The notes: generated by a model not told the origin, from the letters alone. A stretch of 64,000 nucleotides of DNA from Stratiolaelaps scimitus (GCA_019614645.1 JABWDB010000034.1:1488001-1552000), one strand, 5' to 3'; numbered from the stretch's first letter, positions 1 to 12,051 are shown. Numbers and translations are program-made.

Positions 1-1344
1 CTTCAATGCATAGGCGGGAAGGAACATTCCAGGACCCTGAGAAGATCTCTCGAGGCAGGGCCTGAGCAGGCTCATAATTTCAGCGCCTCTCTTTGAGGTC
101 TGCACAAAGGGGAGCCCGTAGCGGACGAATCTTCCAAAAGACATAATATCGACCGTTTGATCAGACCGGTCGATGTAAGCGAAGAAGGTGTGGAACGGAA
201 TGTAATCAGTGGAAGGCGCCAATATCTTAATTATGTATGTCCGGCCGGGAGAGGACTGCAGTCTCATAAGGCTGCGATATACACATACATTGTTTGAGAT
301 ACCCTACAATCGCTTCATACTGAATGCAGATTAATTGCAATATAAACTGTCGGAGTTCAGTAAAGAGAATTGATTGCGGCGGCGGCAGCGGCGGAGTCAC
401 GAAGACCGAACCGGATTAGCCCAGGTAGTCGGGTTCGATTCCAAGCCTATGTCAGTGTTTTTTGTTCAGATTGGTACTGAACGATTTTAGCCTTTGAGTC
501 ACTGTGCCGAGACTGCGGTTTGAGACAACGAAAAGTTGGAATCTATCCGTCGATCTGTCCATAGTAATTAAGCCATTACGTTTACCCTTCCAAACTCTCC
601 GTTCATCAACCCGACTCACAAGTACTCGATCGGTAAATGCGGCATTGGCCATGGTAAACGTTTGTTGGTCTCTTAAAGGGACTGCAATTTTTACAATACT
701 AAACTTCTTCCATGTGTCACCAGGTCGCGGGACTAGGAACCTGAGGCCTCCAGTTTTTTACAGCCAGAGACTTAGCCGTCCATGTGAGCCACTCATGAGG
801 AGGCTTGATGTTGAGTTTCTTTGGGGAAGACGAATGCTTGTAAAAGGAGGAAAAATACAGCCACAGATATAATAAGACTCATCCTCGGACTCAAATTCAG
901 CGTTTGACGTACTTCAGTGCCCTGAAGCTGAAGTACCGTCACACTCTAGAAATTGCCGGTGTCCCCAACAATACCTTCCTCTGACAGGGCTTCGTTGTTT
1001 ATCGAAGCGTGTGCTGTTTCTATTGTACTATGTTGATCTGAGTGTCAACTTCTTCTTTTTGTTTCTAAACGTAGAAGGAACGATAATAGGAGGTGGATCC
1101 GAAACGCGGGGACACATAGAGATAGAGCGTCTGAAAGCAACAAATCCCCACCCGAAGCTGGCCCCTGAAGGGGCCTTATTCAACAGGCTGTCATTTGGAT
1201 AATTCCCTTAGGTTTGGCGAGTTATTGAAAGGTCTGCAAAGGCTGACTGATGCCCTCTATGACCTCAGAAATTCTGCTGATTCGGCGTAGAACAGCAGGC
1301 ATAGTATTTATTTAGGAACGATTTGAGGCTTGTAATCGATTGAA
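1..1344. other. Unassigned DNA, no supported gene
   Basis: Open frames of 63-122 codons occur on both strands but overlap one another, show no recognisable domain and have no paired splice signals. A GGTTCGATTCC string near 429-440 resembles a tRNA-type B box, but no partner A box or repeat copy was seen, so it is not called a SINE. Confidence 0.5.
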
Positions 1345-1432
1345 TTTTATCCAATAATATATTATATATATTATAATAAATATATTATATAAGCTTAAGT
1401 ATTATAAGTTTAATATATTATAATAAATCACA
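1345..1432. repeat. AT-rich low-complexity tract
   Basis: Almost pure A/T sequence built from TATAATATATTA-like pieces, interrupted once by an AAGCTTAAG. No coding potential. Confidence 0.8.
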
Positions 1433-1758
1433 ATTTTATCCACTGTTATTTGCCTAAATTAAGGCGAGATCATATTTTACAACGGATTAAGGACGATCGG
1501 CAAAGATGATTAATTGTTTTGAATTGGCTATGATTGACTTATCACGTTGCGACGTGCATAATGGTCATGCCCCATGGTTTATATCATATATGTGTTATCT
1601 CTTGGTGGTGCCCACAAATGATCAGATACTTCAAATCAAGTATTATATACTTACTACGCGTTCAAGGTGTTCAAAACGTCTTGCAATCCTGTGTCTTCAA
1701 GAACCAGCGTTAGGGAAACCCTCGGATACATCTTGTATCGACAAACCGTTAATGAGAA

Positions 1759-1860
<102 letters not shown>

Positions 1861-1861
1861 A

Positions 1862-2929
1862 TTATTTTAAACAAAACATACTTTCTGAACAATTGCGACT
1901 ATCGTACAGCGCTATCTTCGTAAGGTGACGGCATTGTTCTGCATACGTATGCAAACGGTCACCGGTGACGGTAAATGATTTTGCGTAGTGTTATTTCAGA
2001 TTGTCCTATACCATTACTCATTCAGGCCTAACCTAATTTGCACCCCCCCCCATTTTCTCAAGAATTACTCGAAAAAGTGCTTAAGGAGCGTTTCTCGGAA
2101 AAGCGAACGCAAGGAGACCTGCAAGTGTCAGCAGTAAGCATTGAACGAGCAGTTTCCCGCTGGTATCTTCGACTTTTCGAAAATTTCAGCCCGCGGTCCT
2201 TTAAAAAGGCGGACGATTAATCATTATTGGCCCGCAAGATAAACTACCTTGGGTGTGCCGTAGGCTATTGAGGGGAACGCGGTGTTTCGTTAATACTTCC
2301 GCTAACTGTATATTCCACCTGTGGGTATATGAGGACCCAGCGAACGCTCCACTACATTTTGCGATAGCCTGCTAAAATCAAAGTTCGCCTTTTTCTTCAC
2401 TAATAAAATGGATTTATCTGTGAAGTAGAATGAGGCTCCCACACCTACAAATGACTAATCTAAAATACCTTACTCAATAAGAATATATATAGTACAATCT
2501 GTAGCTAACTAATGAGTAGCTAATTGTAGTAGAATATATAGTTAATCGAGTTTAATATTTCCCTAGCAAGGCGAACTGAAGTAACCATGCATCGCACGCC
2601 TTGAAACCTAGGCAATCAGTGACTGAGGCACATGTTTGACGGTTTGAATTGAGTTACGTTGGAATGAATTGAATCACTCGATCCTGGCCAGTCCACCCTT
2701 GACAAAATTGTATTATAGTTGCATGCAACCCTTGCGTGTGGTACAGAAGCAGCACTGTGGGCGTATCATGAATACACTCACGAAACGAGTGCACTGCCGT
2801 GTGAACCCCATTGGACACTATTCAGACAAGCGGCCTCTACCCGAGATGTATACAATATTTAGTAATTCTTTGTTTTTACATTGTATTCGTATTGCTAAAA
2901 GGCTAACGATGCGATGAGCGTTCACCACC
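1862..2929. other. Unassigned DNA
   Basis: No domain, repeat family or convincing exon seen. A run of nine C lies at about 2042-2050. A 60-codon frame at 2038-2220 has no recognisable product. Confidence 0.5.
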
Positions 2930-3660
2930 ATCGACGTGAACGCGCGAGGTGACACCGATAGTGACTTGAACAGGAATAGTCATCGCAGGAGCTTAATGTT
3001 CCTGTTGGTCCGTGTTCACCGAGTGGCTGTAAGCGAGCGGCAGTTGCCCAGAAGAAGCGAGGCAGCTGGGGGCCCCGCCACCCAGAGGCCCTAAATGAAC
3101 GACGGTGCCGGCTGAACGCTAAGAAGCCGAGAAGCGGAACGATTGGAAACGGCTCGCCGCGTGGATTTCGACGGTGGCGAAATCAGCCGCCTCAGCCGGC
3201 CGACTGGGTGGGTGAGCTACCCCGGGCCGGCGACACCCGGAGCCATCTTGAACGGTGAACACAGTAGCTCCTCGAGTGACGGCGCGAACGACCACGATGA
3301 CGACGCAGCAGTTAGCGCGCGCGCGCGGTATGAGCGTGAAATGAGCCGGTGGAGACTGTATTTTGGGAGATACATAGCACCTCCGCCGCCGACGGAGCTG
3401 GCGCCCCTGGCACACCACGCTATCGATACACTGCTTCTACGACCAGCACGGGAGAAAGGAACAAATATACGATGGTGGTGGTGGTGGTGCGAGTATCAGC
3501 CCGGGGGGGGGGCAGGAGACCCAGCGCAGAGGTAGGCAGCTGCGGGCGAGGACGCGCGAGGGACGAGAGGGCCACGGGCGCTCATTCTCACCGTAGTCGC
3601 TTTGGAACGCGAAGCGACTCGGTGGCGAGGGGGGGCGGGGGGCGGCGCTGGCTGAAGTAA
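2930..3660. promoter_or_regulatory. GC-rich, CpG-containing patch; possible promoter or 5' exon
   Basis: Composition rises sharply compared with the flanks, with many CpG and GCGC strings, a (TGG)n run near 3473-3489 and G-runs at 3501-3511 and 3628-3645. Open frames exist on both strands (plus 3143-3535, minus 3119-3418). This is typical of GC-rich DNA lacking A/T stop codons and does not prove coding. An unmethylated promoter or 5'UTR exon is the simplest reading, but no TATA box or start codon with a clear downstream donor was identified. Confidence 0.25.
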
Positions 3661-3787
3661 ATCGTGCGGAAGATTCTAATTACCTCGTGATAGGCACGCA
3701 GGCAGGCATGTAGCGAGCTTTTAGGTTGGGGACGCGTTGTGGGACCGTACCCTCACCGTTACAATATGTATACATGTACACACACGT

Positions 3788-3808
3788 GTATATATATATA
3801 TATATATA
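3788..3808. repeat. (TA)n microsatellite
   Basis: Short TA tract next to GT/CA-alternating sequence (tacacacacgtgtatata). Confidence 0.85.
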
Positions 3809-4687
3809 GGGTGTAGGGCGGACGATAGAGAGCGATTGCACGAGAGGCCGTGAGTGACCGGAACGCTGAGACCGCGTAGGACAACAACAAGACACCGCAC
3901 CCGCGACTAAAGATAGCACCGAGTCGACGATAGTGCGAATCGGTGTTCCCGCAGCCGGCCGAGGCGGACGAGAGCACGACCAACGAGGATGTTAACGAAG
4001 CATGCCGAAGGTGTGCGTGTGTGTTTATGTGTGTATACCCAGCTACGCGCATGTGAATGGATGTACGTTATATACTTGTTTCGATTCCTCACAACGAGGG
4101 GGACAACGAGTCTGCCCCCGGATGGGGCACGAATGACAAAGCTTGAAGTACGTCGCCTCCGCCTCCCCTTGTCCGCATCGGTGCACCGAGCTAACTGATC
4201 CCCTTTCTACAGGCCTTGGTAAATATGTATGTATAGGTACCTGTCCGTATACAACCTCCTCTGTGTTCTTGACGCATTACAGGATAATGGTGGTTGTCCA
4301 TTACGTGGTGAGAATATCATAGAACGCACCGGCATGTCTATGTAACAACATCACGAATGTCCCTGCTGGGATTTGCGATGCTCGCGCGGTGCGATGTGTC
4401 CTGCTCGGAGTGACTTGAGTGCGGCGGTCCACCGGTGAGCATGGCTGGCGAGTTATGATTGCGAGCTCGAAAGTTGCCTGAAGATGATTCATAATCGAAT
4501 AACGAACTAATTCTATGGAACACACGAACGTATTGTTGATTCAGCAGGACGAGAGCAATCTTTCTGGTATAGATGACTATTGACGTTTAAAGGAATCGTC
4601 GGATATGTCTAACATAGAAGTGCGAGGCAGGATGGTGTGTGTTATTTTTGTGGGAAACTCCGGTGTTAGACACCTTGGGGGACACCT
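3809..4687. other. Unassigned DNA
   Basis: Mixed-composition sequence with a GTGTGC/GTGTTTATGTGTG stretch near 4012-4036. Short overlapping frames only; no gene supported. Confidence 0.5.
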
Positions 4688-4735
4688 TATAGACACATAT
4701 ATATTTATATACACATATATATATATACATATTTA
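4688..4735. repeat. AT-rich simple repeat
   Basis: Imperfect (ATAT)n with ACA interruptions, directly abutting the 3' side of a reverse-strand SINE-2 copy. Confidence 0.8.
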
Positions 4736-4738
4736 AAA

Positions 4739-4913
4739 AGGTTTTCGGGCTGACTTTCAGTCAATATTTAACGTCCACGGTACTGCTTTTAGCATTGCTT
4801 CGTAAGACGGACCCCTAACTGCAAATGGGCAACGGTGGGTATCGAACCCGTGCACCTACGTGTCTCCTCCGATTGCAAGGCGTACACGAATGCACCAAGC
4901 CACCGGGCTCGAC
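4739..4913 (-). repeat. SINE-2 copy, reverse strand, near full length
   Basis: Read on the minus strand it starts GAGCCCGGTGGC, carries a tRNA-type B box (GGGTTCGATACCC), then a body shared with the other SINE-2 copies (CCGTCTTACGAAGCAATG and GCAGTACCGTGGACGTTAAA) and a GAAAACC 3' end. It is a tRNA-derived, non-coding retroposon. Flanks are TA-rich, so target-site duplications cannot be read safely. Confidence 0.75.
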
Positions 4914-5031
4914 ATATATATGTATATATTTGGCAACACTAATGCGCACCACCCGATTGTACAGAGCCATTTTAAGGGATCTTATAGACATGTACTCTAC
5001 CTGTCTCATTGTCTAACCAAAAGTATCACCG

Positions 5032-5100
5032 CAGTAGCCATGTGGGCATTTCATCAGTAGCCATGTGGGCATTTCATCAGTAGCCATGTGGGCATTTCTC
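5032..5100. repeat. Tandem triplication of a 23-bp unit
   Basis: Three head-to-tail copies of a 23-bp unit beginning CAGTAGCCATGTGGGCATTT, at 5032-5054, 5055-5077 and 5078-5100. The first two are identical and the third differs only in its last bases. Confidence 0.95.
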
Positions 5101-5440
5101 CTTGTCAGATTTCTCAAAACGTCGCCGATTTTAATCGACCTGAGAAGAACAGGCATGTCTTCCCTAGTTATATCTGTGCCGACGCGTGCTATGGACGGAG
5201 GACAGGTGGGCGTTCGCAATGAAGAAAGGGCTACTCCCTACCTAGGTTATTCTATTCGTTGCCTGATAGAATAGCCCACGTAGGGATCCACCAGTCCGCA
5301 TAGATGAATCTGCTGCACGGAGTCAACACGCCTCATGGTGCCATGTTTGCATATGTTGCTTTGTCACAGGCTTAATGGAGCACATCGATTATATCGTCGA
5401 AAATAGATAGGGCACACAGCGAATTAGGCGTGACATTGCC
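5101..5440. other. Unassigned DNA
   Basis: No repeat family or exon recognised. Confidence 0.5.
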
Positions 5441-6400
5441 ATTTTAATACGTCAACGTGAGTGGGATAGGGGGCCACATCGCGGCAGGGTCGGACAGTTG
5501 CCGAAGCTCGTCGTAGCTGGCCCATCGCTGACAATTGCGTTTGGCAAGAAACGCAGACGTTCCCTTCATTGCTGCTTCTGGCACATTACATCGTTTTTCG
5601 ACCGGTCGGTAACCCCCGGGGGGTGGGACAGTTTCCGCCCCTCGTTCCGCCAGCGTTCGTTCGCCGTCATTTTGTGAGTGGTAGCTCGCCGAGGGTTGGC
5701 CGAACGCAACATGAGCGAAGACTGTTGCCAATGGCGAACAGGCCTCACCTCTTCGAATCATTTGTTGCCAATGATTTTTTTGTGTCTTCCTGCCATTGTT
5801 CTCCACTTTTCGATGTTGAGGTCTCTGGCTGGCCCTGGCTGAACACTTTTGCGTTGAGGATGCTGCGGGAGAGGGCAGCGGAGTTCGGGGGCATTGGGGG
5901 CGTTGGGGGGGTGGGGTAGGCAACCGTTTTTCTCTCTGGATCAATTCGTTTTTGTTCGCACGGGCCAAAGCAGAATTCAGCAAGGCAAGTGTTAGTGCTT
6001 GCTTGCCGGGACGCGAAGGGAGCAAACATTATACTGTGGCAGGCCCATCGAGACAGATCTACGGGATTTAACTCTTCGCACACCTGACGACTTCTCGATA
6101 GCGGAGACATTCGACCACATTTAGTATCCCGTGAACATGGACTTGAAGATCCGTTTCTTTGGACCACAGCTCCTGCCAGAGCGGAGGAAGGTCGAAGTAT
6201 ATGGAGTCGAAAGGCAAACAAATGAGGTTGACAATGTGTCGGCGTAAACAGCTCGGACCAGAAAAGCTTGAGCAAGCGTTCGAGGCTCGCCGTATCGAAA
6301 CACCCCGACGGAATTCCCGAGGGCGATTTGATGAAAAGCGATGGACAATTCCCCAACCGTGGGACGAACGTCTGATACCACCGCTGATCTGCCGGAATTG
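5441..6400. other. ORF-rich stretch without an identifiable product
   Basis: Minus-strand frames of 193 codons (5444-6025) and 203 codons (5745-6356) overlap each other in different phases, and a plus frame (5569-5919) overlaps both. The translations are rich in Pro, Ser and Arg and match no family I recognise. G-runs at 5887-5919 produce low-complexity Gly/Val or Pro stretches. A decayed mobile element or stop-poor chance sequence are both possible. I do not call a gene. Confidence 0.3.
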
Positions 6401-7261
6401 AACCCTTCCGTGATTTTTGCAGTCTTTAAATGTAGTGCAAGTTTAATAGTACAGTCGACCCTCCCGACCCACCCCCATTAACGTGTACCTATATTTCGTT
6501 GCTCCATTGCACATTACGTCAAAGCTCCTTTCATTTATCATATTCCCTCCAGCCAGGGGACAATACATTGCCTAGGGGCAAACGCATTTTCAATAGGTTA
6601 ACTGGCCAAAATCCAGTCCACCCTCGAAGTTCGAAATGGTGCAAACAATTCTCCTCTTAACTCTGTGCTGTCGGTCCCTGACTCCGCCATTGTTAGCCAT
6701 ATTCGCGCACCCGTTTTGTTCTCGTCGGTGTCTGCTAATTTGATCATGTAAAGCTGCCGTACAACTCCGCCTCAGTTCTCAGTTCGCTTCGCTGTGGTGC
6801 AAGGCCCAGGACCAGATGTAACTCGCGTGCCCGGCATGTTCCTCGTTGCTCATTTGCCGATCTCCTCCCCCGGACACCTGCGCCAGATCGAGTGACTGGC
6901 GCTCGATGCTCGGTTTAATCACCTCGTCGCCCGATGACGACGTGCAGATACTTAAGCTTGGATAGGACGATCCGCGGTCAACCTAATACTCCGTTTTCTT
7001 CAACTTGTGCTAAGGGATTACGTTGTCAATATTCCAATAGCTAGATGGTTGTAGCATATTGTATCGATAACTTTGTGCATGTGTGCGTGTGTATATATGC
7101 TGAGTTGTGCAAATTATCAAGATATGTTAATAATCAGTTATGGTAACATGGCGTTGAATAAATATGCATTAGTAATAATAATGTAATAGAAGGTAATAAA
7201 ATGCTCATCATCGCCAATATATTTAACATGTACAACTATTATGCATCACCATTATCTTTTA
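6401..7261. other. Unassigned DNA
   Basis: No open frame of note. A GGAATTGAACCC string near 6389-6400 is the complement of a B-box-like motif but stands alone. Confidence 0.5.
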
Positions 7262-7308
7262 CCATATATATGCATATATATATATATATATATATTTATT
7301 TATTTATA
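7262..7308. repeat. (TA)n / (TTTA)n microsatellite
   Basis: TA dinucleotides followed by ATTTATTTATTTAT. Confidence 0.9.
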
Positions 7309-7344
7309 GTTGACCTAATCATATTGTTGTATGTCTTAATATAC

Positions 7345-7575
7345 ACCATAATTAGTGACGCAGCTGGGTATCAGGCCGAGTTCTGAGGTCATGCTTATTC
7401 CCCAGGGAGGAGCGATGGCTGGCATTGCCTCTATGTCTCTGCACAGCGAGAGAACGTCCCTGCAAAAGGAACGTCCGCGCCACCGGGGACAAGCGCGCAC
7501 GACCCTTGATGCGCGCCTGTCGTGGACTCCTTCGAGGAGATTAGCATTCCTCTTTCGAAAGATTGCCTCATCCGG
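7345..7575 (-). mobile_element. LINE-A 3' end fragment, reverse strand
   Basis: On the minus strand this keeps recognisable pieces of the LINE-A terminal coding region. These include an AATCTCCTCGAAGGAGTC segment (the N-L-L-E-G-V box), a degenerate form of the LLQRLSLAVQRGN box and the tail GCGTCACTAATTATGGTGTA. It aligns piecewise with the copies at 17150-17470, 41648-41830 and 43905-44375. Frame is lost by indels, so it is a dead 5'-truncated copy. Confidence 0.65.
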
Positions 7576-8192
7576 ATGCTTGATCCTATTTATTATTTCT
7601 ATTTATGCTTATCAAGAGAATGTTGTCGATGTATAATAATAATAACGATGCCGACTTCTCAAGTCCAAAACGTTACAACCTTTTGAGCGTTGCCATGGTT
7701 GGATCTTTCGAAATGACAGTGCTCACTTTCTCAGCGGATCGGCATCGCCTCCAAAATAATTACTTGGAGATTTCTGCCATGGCAATTAAGAGGTCGGACA
7801 CTTTTTCTCACGTCGCTGTGCAATCATCCGTAGTTCGATCGCAACGATATAGCTGATACGTTTTTCTATGCTATGCTGCTCGCGCCAACTTCCCGACGAC
7901 GCACTCGTATAGAGATTAAGCCAACCCATACGCACGCGTTCCTTTTAATAAAAGATCTGAGTTTGAAGTTGAATTGACTAAGTTGTCCTTTGAGTTCCGA
8001 ATGAAATCCTTTCATCGTCTAAGGACGTTCGCCTCAGCTGTGGTGTGTGGTACTGACATCCCATCTTGCAGGTCTGGGGGAGGAGGGCATTGCCAATCGC
8101 CCTTCATGTGTAGCAATCGGGACCCCGAACGAGAGTCTGCTGGTTCTGCAGGTGACACGGAGTAATCGCTCTGAAAATAGCAGATGGTTGCA
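7576..8192. other. Unassigned DNA
   Basis: No family or exon recognised. Short frames (for example 7605-7856 plus, 83 codons) have no domain signal. Confidence 0.5.
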
Positions 8193-8213
8193 AATATATA
8201 TATATATATATAT
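8193..8213. repeat. (TA)n microsatellite
   Basis: About 10 TA units. Confidence 0.9.
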
Positions 8214-8324
8214 GATGTCGAGGCACACACGGTCCACGACATATCGATCGTCGACATGTATTTGACGAAGTCAGTCTCCAAGCCTTCGTATACACTCGCT
8301 AACCAGTCTAGTATTACATTTTCA

Positions 8325-8513
8325 GACGGCCCGGGTGGCATGGTGGTGCTTTCGTGTGCGCCTTGCAATCGGTGCAGAGACACATCGGTGGTTCGATCCC
8401 CCGACACCGTTACACATTTGTATTTAAAGGGGCTGCTCGTCTTACGAAGCAATGCAGTGAAGCAATTACATGCACATGTTAAATGTTTAAGGCTAACAAT
8501 CAGCCCGAAAAAA
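8325..8513 (+). repeat. SINE-2 copy, forward strand, near full length
   Basis: Begins GGCCCGGGTGGCATGGTGG, has the B box GGTTCGATCCCC, then TTTAAAGGGGCTGCTCGTC, TTACGAAGCAATGCAGTGAA and TTAAATGTTTAAGGCTAACA, and ends CAGCCCG plus A8. Possible short target-site duplication TTCAGAC near 8318-8324 and just after the tail near 8529-8535. Non-coding tRNA-derived retroposon. Confidence 0.75.
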
Positions 8514-9654
8514 AATCGATTTTTAACCTTCAGACATGTCATTTTTATGTTGTTGTATTCTCACCGGCCTCGAAATTCGATCATGAATTTCTTTATAACA
8601 AAACAATGCTCTCATAGATGGTGCACCGGGGGAACACTCTTGTTCCATCCAAGAGTGAAAGTGAAACGAGGTATATTTTACGAAAAATCCGCTTTCCTTA
8701 TCGCTATTTGGCTAACCGTCCGACTTTGCAGGGGTTGTGTTCGGTGGTCAGCGAACGCTAGTTGACGCCCTCCATCGTTTGCTAGTTGCTCACGAAGAAA
8801 GTTGACCAACACCCAAGCTCGTTTTACCACCCGTATTCCTGACGAACTCGGAATCATTCCGAACCCTCTCACTCAGTTTCTGGACCAGCTCGACGTGAAA
8901 GACGCGACCCAGTTTTCTCCTATCTGTCTGCGCCTCCCCTCGGCTGGTTTTTGTCCCTGCTGGTGGTAAACTATGTCGCTTATTCTTATATTGATGTTGC
9001 GTTAGGGGATAGCCGATCTTTCTCCCGGACTCATCCGGCGCCAGCGCACCACAGCAGTAGACTTGAATCGCCGCGGATGTCGCCGCCATGGACGCTCGAT
9101 AGCAATCGTTCGGCAGCCTCCTTGTGCTCGCTGGCCGATGTGCGGCTGTGCGCGTGTGTATGCTTCATTTGCATTTGAACGAGAACAGATATCTACCGAA
9201 CCGCAGACTACTCGTTTTTTACTCGGCCATATGTTTTCTGCGGGTTGTGCTTTCTTTCAGCGGTGCACTGCATCTTCAAGGCCTTCCTGACATCGTTGTT
9301 TACTGCTGTCACTGTTGTCTACTGCGCTTGGAGGCTTTGCATCAGCAACGGTCAGGGTCGACTTCAAAGACGCCGAAGACTGGCAAGGCGGCAAGCGAGA
9401 CAGTAGCGCGACATGTGCAGGAATCAGCTTAAGAAATGGCCGTTTGCGCGTGTACCCTTCAGAGGGGAGGGGGACAGTGGGGTGTGCAAATGCTAAAGTG
9501 AACTCGTCTATCCGGTGTACGACGGCCACCGTAAACTCCCGTGTCGAGATACGGCCAATCTCAATGGGACATTGAGCAGAGATGCGCCTTGAGACGAGAA
9601 GGTTCTGCGCGGCTGAATCCACCTATGCTCGCGCTCGTTAAGGCTACAGACTAT
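8514..9654. other. Unassigned DNA
   Basis: Several overlapping frames of 60-120 codons on both strands, none with a domain I recognise. No gene supported. Confidence 0.5.

Positions 9655-9704
<50 letters not shown>
9655..9704. repeat. Compound (AC)n(AT)n microsatellite
   Basis: About 12 AC units passing directly into about 12 AT units. Confidence 0.95.
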
Positions 9705-9705
<1 letters not shown>

Positions 9706-10478
9706 GTACATGAGACAGGACTGCGTCTTTGGCGAATGTTACAGGCGTAAGCGATGGCCGCGGTAGCTGCAAGAGTGAATAGACTGAAAAAGGAAATTCC
9801 GGCCATAGGGAGCCGAGGGAGTCTCCGCTAAAAGGGTGCCAGCCACGGAGGTCTTTTGTAGTACCGGGCAAAATATACAGGAACCCTGGGGAGAGAGAAG
9901 ACGACCACGACTGACCACTCCTCGGAATTGAATCAGTTGAAGGCGAGCGACGACGGGTTAACGCGGCGGGAACGCCGCCGGCCGTCTGCGGAAATGCGAC
10001 CGATTCGCCCTGCAGCCTAACACAGCTGCTGCTGCCAAAAGAGGAGATATTTGGCAGCTGAACCTCAACGAGAGTGAGCGGCAATTTTTATATACATAAC
10101 AAACTGAACGCCCGTCCGCGTGCCGACTTCAAGTTGGCACGCACACGCCCGGCCGTTTTACAACTTGAGCATATGGACAAATGCGTGCAGTGTCAACCCG
10201 ACCGTGTTTCGTCCACTAGAATTATCTCGTAGGGATAACCCGTAGCAGATATTGTAGTCCCAATTGATCAGATCAAGCAGATATTGCAATGCCAAGTTTA
10301 ATCGAAGATCAAGTTTCTGAGATTTAACCTGTTGTCGACGCGTCTACTGGTGGAGTTCGTTACTAATTAACACGTGATCGTCGAGATGAAACAGCAAATC
10401 GATCATGAAGGAGCCGTCGACAGTTAAACGATCTCACTGTATAATATATATATTTATATATTGAATAAATATGTACTG
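9705..10478. other. Unassigned DNA with a 23-bp near-palindrome
   Basis: A minus-strand frame (9644-10084) is open for 146 codons, but its end runs through the microsatellite and its product is unrecognised. A short near-palindrome lies at 10119-10141, with 11-bp arms that differ at one base pair and a 1-nt centre. Confidence 0.5.
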
Positions 10479-10581
10479 TTTTTCGAGCTGACCCTCAGCT
10501 GAGCCTCCCCTATCTGACAGGCCTCAGCTCTTAACCTTTTAGGTATTACTATGACGACCTGCCGGGGCCACCTGAACCGGT

Positions 10582-10584
<3 letters not shown>
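10479..10584 (-). repeat. SINE-1 3' part, reverse strand
   Basis: On the minus strand: GGTGGCCCCGGCAGGTC, TAATACCTAAAAGGTTAAG, AGCTGAGGCCTGTCAGATAG, then AGCTGAGGGTCAGCTCGAAA. These blocks match the full SINE-1 copies at 56764-57025 and 63420-63690. The tRNA-like head is missing. Confidence 0.8.
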
Positions 10585-10640
<56 letters not shown>

Positions 10641-10657
10641 TATAGTATATATATATA
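10585..10657. repeat. (TA)n microsatellite between two SINE-1 tails
   Basis: About 70 bp of nearly pure TA with two TAGTATA interruptions, lying exactly between two inverted SINE-1 tails. Confidence 0.95.
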
Positions 10658-10740
10658 GTAATACCTAAAGGTTAAGGGCTGAGGCCTGTCAAATAGGGGA
10701 ACAGCTGAGGGTCAGCTCAAAAAAAAAACAAAAAAATATA
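10658..10740 (+). repeat. SINE-1 3' part, forward strand
   Basis: Starts GTAATACCTAAAGGTTAAGG, continues GCTGAGGCCTGTCAAATAGG and AGCTGAGGGTCAGCTC, and ends in an A-rich tail interrupted by one C. It faces the reverse copy at 10479-10584 across the TA tract. Confidence 0.85.
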
Positions 10741-10748
10741 TATATATA

Positions 10749-11689
10749 GGCGCGGTATTGGTATACAAGTGGAGCACAACCACATACCTTTATTGAAGTA
10801 AAGCCCATATTAACATGTGTATCACAGCGAGAACTACGTGCTGCCCTGTTGCAGAAACCGCCGTAGACATTCCGTTTTATTTGCATAGTGCAATGTTTTC
10901 TTTCTAACAAAGTCCACTCTCTCGTCCATTGTCTCCTAGCACAGTATCTAGGTACAACCTCTCTTGCCTTATTTTTTTTTGCTTGTATCTCTTCTAATCT
11001 TCACTTCCAAACGCATTTGTTCCGTTCCAGTATCGAACGAGAGAGGCAGAGACCACATCGGGGCAGGGCAAAGCAAAAAAATCCTCCGCCGCCACTCAGT
11101 CCTTGGGGAGCTGATCCTCCTCTTCGGGGACGCACCGCTGAAGCTGCTCCAAGAATCGACATTGCCGTCGGAGTCACTGAGCTCTTTGATTAGTTGGAAG
11201 ATACGTCGCCGGTAATGCTCAGGCCGTAAATTCTAGTTAGGGGACTAGTCTCCTATCTCGGTCCGGTCGGCTGGCCGGAACACTCCAATACGGCGATGTA
11301 CAATGCGTACCGTACGGAGGCGAGTGGGTGGAAAGCTATCCGGCTTTTTTCCAGAGGAACTAAATGACTTCCTTTTTTTTGACGACCCGAGCGGGCCATC
11401 CGGGAGTCATTGAGCCTGGGGCTATGCGATGACTCTCAAGACCTCAACGTGGCCCAGCGTTCACGTTGCCGCCGTAGTGTTTAAGCTAAGGGGGCGGCTA
11501 ATTTCACCAGAATTACGTACCATTTCACACACGTACACATAGAGCACCAGACATTTCGACATAGAGACAAACGCTCATGTGCCAAGTGCCTTCGGGTGTT
11601 GTTTTGCGTGTACCTTTGGTAAGGGGTCGAGCAGTCCAACAACACACTTCCCCATCCACAAGCTGCATCGCCCATCGCGAGCGAATGCC
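10749..11689. other. Unassigned DNA
   Basis: Two overlapping plus frames (10888-11193, 10964-11215) have no recognised domain. A T8 run lies near 11374-11381. No gene supported. Confidence 0.5.
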
Positions 11690-11690
11690 T

Positions 11691-11743
<53 letters not shown>
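11690..11743. repeat. Compound (TA)n(GA)n microsatellite
   Basis: About 16 TA units passing into about 9 GA units. Confidence 0.95.
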
Positions 11744-12051
11744 ATCGACAGTCCAATGAAGTTAAAAAGAGGCGGCCGTAGACGTCTCCAACATTCGCTA
11801 CATACTGATATGGAAGGAGATGGGTTTGTTCTGCTACCGAATTAATTGTAACTATTCCAAATCATAACGCCCGAAAAATAGTTTAGTTGTAATTCCGCCA
11901 TTATGATTTTAACTTGTATTTTCGACGAACAACACTGTTGCAAGACACTAATACCATCGTTCGGAGCAGGATATCTCGTTTGAATTTAAATAGACTTTTC
12001 GACGTAATGGCGTAACATTCGTGCGTATGTGTCCGGTCAGTACGAACAACT

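Noticed and set aside
429..440. SINE or tRNA at the window start
   Set aside because: Only a B-box-like string; no A box, no body shared with other copies.
5444..6381. Minus-strand frames of 193 and 203 codons as a gene
   Set aside because: The two overlap each other in different phases and a plus frame overlaps both; no recognisable motif.
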